NCBI GenBank assembly: GCA_905203015.1
Contig: CAJKUC010000024.1
Coordinates: 1-9,741, forward strand
Reading direction: 5' to 3'
Source of the DNA: an uncultured Christensenella sp.
GTDB lineage: Bacteria > Bacillota > Clostridia > Christensenellales > Borkfalkiaceae
Length of the DNA: 9,741 nucleotides
Part shown: one piece after another, positions 6,072-9,741 of the stretch
Position numbering within the stretch: the first letter of the stretch is position 1
Layout of the letters: each line of letters opens with the position of its first letter
Notes under the pieces: model-generated
Told to the model about the DNA's origin: nothing
Databases searched by the model: none
The model's input: only the letters and a program-made list of their open reading frames with translations
Position numbers and translations under genes: made by a program

Positions 6072-7045
6072 TTTTCCGCCGCCTCCGCGCCATTTTCCGA
6101 CTCTTTCCATTCAAGCACCAGCGCAAACCAATCGCCTTTTCTCCGCGTTTTTATAATTTCCAGCCCCTGCGCTTCAAACGCCGTCTTCACCATATTCAGT
6201 CGGCTTTCGATGATTCCGCTTAAAATCAACACGCCCGTCTTTTTCAGATTCTTCGGAATAGACGGCGCCAGTCGCACGAGAATTTCGCCCGTGATGTTCG
6301 CCAGCACGATATCCCCTTTCACGTCGTTGTTTTCAAGAAGATCCGCATGCGCCACAACGCATTTTTCCGCCACGCCGTTCAGCGCGGCGTTGTGATTCGC
6401 GCTCTTCACCGCAATCGGATCCACGTCGGTGAGATACGCCTTTTCCGCGCCGAGTTTCACGGCGGAAATGCCCAGAATTCCGCTGCCGCAGCCCACGTCG
6501 ATACAGGTATCGCCCGCTTTCAGATAATTCTGCATCTCCTCCACGCACATCGAAGTCGTTTCGTGTTCTCCCGTGCCGAACGCCATGTTCGAATCCAGCA
6601 GCGCCACCTCTTCTTCCGGCTGTTTTTCGTATTTTATCCACTCGGGCACCACCACGATACGGGATAAATGAATGGGGCGGAAATGTTTTTTCCACACTTC
6701 TATCCAGTCGTCCCCGTCCACCTGCCGCTTCGTTTCTTCCAGCGTGCCGAACGAAAACGCGCCCGCCGCACGTTCGCGCGCAAGGTAAATATCGTACATA
6801 ATCGAAGAGGACTGCTCTTCCGCCTTATCTTCTTCCAGATAGCATTTCACCAATACGTCGCTTCGCGAAACGTCGCGCAGATTCTCGTCGATATAATCCC
6901 AGTATCCGTCCTTCGTCTTCTGCAGCGCGATCACGTCGTTCACGTCGCATACGGTTACGCCGAAATCGGTGTAATTCCACATAATATCGGCAATGATTTC
7001 GCTTGCTTCGCTCGTGGTATGCACGGTAAGTTCCGTATATTTCAT
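6068..7045 (-). CDS. prmA: Ribosomal protein L11 methyltransferase PrmA
   Basis: This 325-residue protein N-methylates ribosomal protein L11 using SAM. An N-terminal L11-recognition domain (about 1-60) leads to a class I Rossmann methyltransferase. The family signature AFGTGEHETT is at 155-164, motif I DVGCGSG at 183-189, the acidic DVDP at 207-210 and the LANIT motif at 248-252. The length is slightly above the usual 290-315 residues because of a short Glu/Ala-rich tail. The start overlaps the GT8 stop as ATGA, with AGGAG 11 nt upstream. In many Firmicutes prmA follows dnaK-dnaJ; here it follows a glycosyltransferase. Confidence 0.96.
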   Translation of the reverse strand: MKYTELTVHTTSEASEIIADIMWNYTDFGVTVCDVNDVIALQKTKDGYWDYIDENLRDVSRSDVLVKCYLEEDKAEEQSSSIMYDIYLARERAAGAFSFGTLEETKRQVDGDDWIEVWKKHFRPIHLSRIVVVPEWIKYEKQPEEEVALLDSNMAFGTGEHETTSMCVEEMQNYLKAGDTCIDVGCGSGILGISAVKLGAEKAYLTDVDPIAVKSANHNAALNGVAEKCVVAHADLLENNDVKGDIVLANITGEILVRLAPSIPKNLKKTGVLILSGIIESRLNMVKTAFEAQGLEIIKTRRKGDWFALVLEWKESENGAEAAEK

Positions 7046-7965
7046 AAATTCGTTTTCTCCTCTTCCCGTTTTTCTTCCACGCTTTCAATCAGCACTCTCC
7101 GCGACGGTTCTCCCTCGTTTTCCCGAGCCGCCGCGTTTTCGCCGCCCTCGAATACTTTTTTCAGCGCGAGATACTCTTCCAGAATATCGTCGAACTGATC
7201 GTATTTAAAAATGGAATGCACTTTATCCACATGCCATTGCTTGATATTGTCCGTATGCGGATAGGGGAAGTAAAAAAGTCTTTTGCTGAAATGGCGCACC
7301 ACCGTCCATTTGTGCAAAAACTTCTGATCGTTGAAGCGTTGCGGCAGCATTTTTTTCTTACCCGTACTGCGGATAATCGCGCTCTGATCGGCAAAAGGCA
7401 GTTTTTTCGATTTGATCAGTTCCCGCGCCTTTTTCAGAGCGCCCGTTTCGCGGATCATCTTCATATTCAGAAGCAGAACGCCCGCGTTGATATAATTGTA
7501 GTACAGGATAAATTTGCCGTAATGATCGCGCGCCGCCGCATATTCCACGTCCGATACGTCTATATCGTACAGCAGCGTAAAATCGCGGTTGAACATAATA
7601 TCGGCGTCGAGGTATAAAATTTTGTCTGGAATTTCGGGCACTTTATCGGCAAATAAGCGCAACAGCGTATACGGCGAACAATACGCCCCTTCGTTCGGGC
7701 ACCGCCAGAATTCCGTGGCGTACATTTCCGAAACGTCGATCGTTTTCACGTCGTTCCCCTGATTGTATTTTTTCAGTACGTTCCGCAAAAAATCCGTCTG
7801 CTCCTTCGTCACGGGCACGTAGTCGTCGCGAAGATAAGAAATATTCATCGTAAGGATAATCGCCGTAACGGGTTCCTTCGTCTTCGTCCGCTTCACCACG
7901 GAAAGCAGACAGGTTAAAATCCCGTCGAACACTTTCACGTTGCCCGCAAACAACAGATAACGCAT
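7042..7965 (-). CDS. Glycosyltransferase family 8 protein
   Basis: This 307-residue GT-A fold retaining glycosyltransferase has no membrane segment. Visible family marks are SPYTLLRLF (97-105), the metal and sugar-nucleotide-binding DAD (120-122, in ILYLDADIMF), NAGVLLLN (160-167) and DQSAI (193-197). GT8 enzymes transfer glucose or galactose from UDP-sugars to lipopolysaccharide, wall polymers or proteins; the acceptor here is unknown. The usual C-terminal HxxGxxKPW-type motif is not evident; KVHSIFKYDQF stands in its place. After about residue 278 there is a charged, low-complexity Glu/Arg/Lys tail. The gene starts 4 nt after the acyltransferase stop, with AGGAGG (7975-7980) 9 nt upstream lying inside the preceding gene. 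Pairing with a PlsC-like gene suggests a glycolipid or envelope role, but that is only inference. Confidence 0.9.
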   Translation of the reverse strand: MRYLLFAGNVKVFDGILTCLLSVVKRTKTKEPVTAIILTMNISYLRDDYVPVTKEQTDFLRNVLKKYNQGNDVKTIDVSEMYATEFWRCPNEGAYCSPYTLLRLFADKVPEIPDKILYLDADIMFNRDFTLLYDIDVSDVEYAAARDHYGKFILYYNYINAGVLLLNMKMIRETGALKKARELIKSKKLPFADQSAIIRSTGKKKMLPQRFNDQKFLHKWTVVRHFSKRLFYFPYPHTDNIKQWHVDKVHSIFKYDQFDDILEEYLALKKVFEGGENAAARENEGEPSRRVLIESVEEKREEEKTNL

Positions 7966-7969
7966 CGGT

Positions 7970-8779
7970 TTATTCCTCCTTTTGCGGCGTGGTCGGCGCC
8001 GCTTCTTCCGCCCGTATATAACGTATATATTCCGTATCGGATAATTCCGCGCGCTTTTTCATCGCCGTATACGCCTCTTCCCGAAGGGCCGCTTTCGCCT
8101 CTTTTACGGGCAGATCGCGATTCGGATAGAACGGGCCGTCCACATAAGTCACAATCCCCGGTTTTTTCCGGAACTTCCGCTTCCTGTACGTGTTCGTAAA
8201 CGTAAAAACGGGCACGTCGTATTGCACGGGATAGCGGAAAGACGTATCTTTAAAAGGACGGATTTTCGTATAATAGGGCCAGATATGCGCTTCGGGGTAA
8301 ATACACACCGCCGCACCGCTTTTCACACGCTTTTCCAGCGCGGAAAGGAAATTTTTCGTCGCCTTCATATCGTCAGGCAGCGGCAACGCGCCCAGCATGG
8401 CGTTCACCCGCCCCATAAACGGAATGGAAACGTTGGCGGGATGCACGATAACGTATGCGCGCCGCCTGCCCGTTAAAAGCGCGGGCACGAACGGATCCGC
8501 CGCGGCACACGTATGATTCGCATACAGAAAATACGCGCTGTTTTTCGGAACATTTTTCAGCACTTTTTTATTCTTCACTTTCCAGCCGAATCTTATTTTC
8601 ATAAACAGAAAAGCAAGCGGTTTCGCGATAATCCTGTACAGCAGCGCGGAAAAAAAACGATAAAAAACGTTTTTGTGCACATAACGGTATTTTTCGTCGA
8701 TTTTACGCGCACGAATCACCGCCGAAGAAAATTCGTCGTTGAGTTCGTCTTTGTAATATATCGTTCTTTCCTTTTTCAC
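7970..8779 (-). CDS. PlsC-like 1-acylglycerol-3-phosphate acyltransferase family protein
   Basis: This is a 269-residue LPLAT-fold protein (numbering below is from the GTG at 8785). A hydrophobic stretch (about 41-62) should dock it to the membrane. The catalytic block reads NHTCAAAD (90-97), so His and Asp are separated by five residues instead of the four of the classic NHxSxxD motif. The second block is YPEAHIWPYY (163-172) in place of FPEG. These variants recur in a clostridial PlsC-like subgroup, as recalled. The likely role is acylation of lysophosphatidic acid or a related acceptor. The start is a GTG at 8779 because GGAGGG (8787-8792) lies 7 nt upstream; the GTG at 8785 is only 1 nt from it. 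First gene of the operon, behind the consensus promoter at 8832-8861. Confidence 0.88.
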   Translation of the reverse strand: MKKERTIYYKDELNDEFSSAVIRARKIDEKYRYVHKNVFYRFFSALLYRIIAKPLAFLFMKIRFGWKVKNKKVLKNVPKNSAYFLYANHTCAAADPFVPALLTGRRRAYVIVHPANVSIPFMGRVNAMLGALPLPDDMKATKNFLSALEKRVKSGAAVCIYPEAHIWPYYTKIRPFKDTSFRYPVQYDVPVFTFTNTYRKRKFRKKPGIVTYVDGPFYPNRDLPVKEAKAALREEAYTAMKKRAELSDTEYIRYIRAEEAAPTTPQKEE

Positions 8780-8831
8780 CCGCACGCCCTCCGCGCGAAA
8801 TCGCCGCGACCGTATCTCCGCCTCGCGTTTT

Positions 8832-8861
8832 ATTATACCGCTTTTTTCCGCCGCTTGTCAA
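8832..8861 (-). promoter_or_regulatory. Consensus sigma-A promoter of the plsC-GT8-prmA-rsmE-mtaB-HIT operon
   Basis: The minus strand has perfect TTGACA (8856-8861) and perfect TATAAT (8832-8837) with an 18-bp spacer. The expected start is near 8825, giving a leader of about 45 nt to the GTG at 8779. A 12-bp perfect palindrome, TTCTGCGCAGAA (8909-8920), lies 47 bp upstream of the -35. Confidence 0.9.
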
Positions 8862-8929
8862 CCGTTTGAAGCGTTGCGTTTTCCCTCGCGCCCTTGTACC
8901 GCTCCGCTTTCTGCGCAGAACGTTTCCGT

Positions 8930-8960
8930 AAAAAAATCGGAACGCCCGAAAGCGTTCCGA
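8930..8960 (-). terminator. Strong intrinsic terminator
   Basis: On the minus strand TCGGAACGC pairs perfectly with GCGTTCCGA (9 bp, loop TTTCGG) and is followed by seven T (8930-8936). It ends the small transcription unit that starts near 9099, and possibly read-through from the leucine-rich-repeat gene. It isolates the downstream operon, which has its own promoter. Confidence 0.93.
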
Positions 8961-8976
8961 CCTTCCTACTCGTTTT

Positions 8977-9018
8977 TTATATTTTAAGGTAATTGAAACC
9001 GTAAGACCATTGAATCAT
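8977..9018 (-). CDS. Candidate 13-codon ORF (unproven)
   Basis: The minus strand encodes MIQWSYGFNYLKI, ending TAA 16 nt before the terminator stem. It is rich in aromatic residues. It has only a weak purine stretch (AAAAGAAAA) before the ATG. It is in the same frame as the well-placed 5-codon ORF at 9043-9060, separated from it by a TAA and eight open codons. It may be a small peptide gene, part of a broken 27-codon ORF, or meaningless sequence within an sRNA. Confidence 0.2.
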   Translation of the reverse strand: MIQWSYGFNYLKI

Positions 9019-9042
9019 ATTTTCTTTTGTGCGCAAAGTTAC

Positions 9043-9060
9043 TTATCCTGCATGATACAT
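9043..9060 (-). CDS. Candidate 5-codon ORF with strong Shine-Dalgarno (leader peptide?)
   Basis: ATG at 9060 encodes MYHAG then TAA. AGGGGG (9069-9074) lies 8 nt upstream, an optimal ribosome-binding layout, inside the unit driven by the promoter at 9106-9134. The ORF is too short for a structured protein. It could be a leader peptide, a remnant of a longer ORF stopped by TAA, or a ribosome-loading site in an sRNA. Confidence 0.3.
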   Translation of the reverse strand: MYHAG

Positions 9061-9105
9061 CGGATTCACCCCCTCGCCGTCGATTCCTTGTTCCCATTCG
9101 ATTAT

Positions 9106-9134
9106 TTTATATCATACTTTCCATATTTTGTCAA
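9106..9134 (-). promoter_or_regulatory. Sigma-A promoter of a small transcription unit
   Basis: The minus strand reads TTGACA (9129-9134), a 17-bp spacer, then TATAAA (9106-9111). The expected start is near 9099, so RNA up to the terminator at 8930 would be about 170 nt. It lies just after the leucine-rich-repeat gene's stop (9162). Confidence 0.85.
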
Positions 9135-9161
9135 TACCTTTCAGAAAAAAACTTTAAAAAT

Positions 9162-9741
9162 TTATTGCCGCTTTTCCCAAACAATGTACACTATTGTTCC
9201 TCGGATAAAAGTATATTGATTTATTTCTTTATAATATCCTTTATCTTTATTTTTTTCATATTTTTCCAAAAATTCCGTAGCGGTTAATCCTGATTCCGTT
9301 GTCCAGCCAAGGCATGTATATCCTTTTCTATAGGGTAATCGTACAGGATCTCCATCAATACTTTTATCATATGGCGACCCTTTATCTGTAAGTTCATAAG
9401 AAAAAGTAAAATTATCCGCATACAATTCCTCTGCGTCTTTCTTTAAATCGCAATCGTAAACAACGCAACACACCCACGACACCCAATTATCGTCGTCATA
9501 AATATCACGTACATCCTCAGATCTCTTATTCCAACCGAAAGGAACGTTCGGCGAAGCGGAAGTGTATATCGTTATCCCCGCGCCCCAGAATGCCTGCGGC
9601 CCGATAAACGTCACGCTTTTCGGAAGCGTTACGCTCACGTGCGCTTTTTCGCTATCTTCACGAAACGGTTCCTCATTTGCAGCCCACATACGAAATGCTT
9701 TCTCTTCGATTTCGCTCACGCTTTCGGGAATAGATATATTC
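9162..9741 (-). CDS. Leucine-rich-repeat (BspA/LRR_5-type) surface protein, C-terminal part
   Basis: Only the last 192 codons are present; the frame stays open to the right edge, so the true start lies outside. Two LRR_5/TpLRR units are seen: an ISIPESV...EIEEKAF stretch entering at the edge and VTLPKSVTFIGPQAF further on. A Cys-containing cap follows, with FGW and a later VVYDCDL. The C-terminus resembles a Listeria-Bacteroides (InlB B-type) repeat: GYTCLGWTTESG, then TIVYIVWEKRQ at the end. Such proteins are secreted or surface-exposed and bind ligands or host molecules, but no specific partner can be named. No sortase signal or membrane anchor follows. The DNA looks more A/T-rich than the housekeeping operon. 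No own terminator hairpin is evident between its stop and the next promoter. Confidence 0.85.
   Translation of the reverse strand, partial: NISIPESVSEIEEKAFRMWAANEEPFREDSEKAHVSVTLPKSVTFIGPQAFWGAGITIYTSASPNVPFGWNKRSEDVRDIYDDDNWVSWVCCVVYDCDLKKDAEELYADNFTFSYELTDKGSPYDKSIDGDPVRLPYRKGYTCLGWTTESGLTATEFLEKYEKNKDKGYYKEINQYTFIRGTIVYIVWEKRQ

Noticed and set aside
8984..9097. 37-codon minus-strand ORF beginning MGTRNRRRGG
   Set aside because: Its ATG falls about 2 nt after the predicted transcription start with no ribosome site; the translation is Arg-rich and featureless.

Overview
The window reads as a chromosomal segment of an endospore-forming, Clostridia-type Firmicute. The evidence is strong purine-rich Shine-Dalgarno sites, consensus sigma-A promoters, a SpoIIQ-like and a YwmB-like sporulation protein, and the prmA-rsmE-mtaB-HIT block typical of that phylum. 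Genus cannot be read from the sequence. Every supported gene lies on the minus strand, so the text below follows transcription from high to low coordinates. No transposon, CRISPR array, tRNA or plasmid feature was seen.

Right edge (9741-8930): the C-terminal part of a secreted leucine-rich-repeat (BspA-type) protein enters from outside the window. It is followed by a small self-contained unit: a consensus promoter (9106-9134), a well-placed Shine-Dalgarno with a 5-codon ORF, an in-phase second mini-ORF, and a near-perfect intrinsic terminator (8930-8960). No long protein is encoded there. Middle (8861-3602): a consensus TTGACA/TATAAT promoter starts an operon of plsC-like acyltransferase, GT8 glycosyltransferase, prmA, rsmE, mtaB and a HIT-family hydrolase. 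Three of its junctions are ATGA overlaps. The block combines a lipid/glycan pair with ribosome and tRNA modification enzymes.

Left-middle (3528-2240): a YwmB-like membrane-anchored protein and a SpoIIQ-like M23 protein, in the same relative order as in the Bacillus ywmB-murAA-spoIID-spoIIQ region but without the two central genes. A long terminator-like hairpin (2114-2157) then ends exactly at the start codon of an M1-family lipoprotein aminopeptidase and buries its Shine-Dalgarno. A spore-sigma-like promoter sits so that it would start transcripts inside that hairpin. The M1 gene is followed by a small FmdB-type zinc-ribbon gene and a terminator (230-259).

Left edge (222-1): a strong sigma-A promoter with A/T tracts directly upstream (UP-element-like) fires leftward out of the window. 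Its leader contains a TTGACAACTGCATAG segment resembling boxA-type sequences of Firmicute rRNA operons, so an rRNA operon or another abundant RNA probably begins just outside the window.
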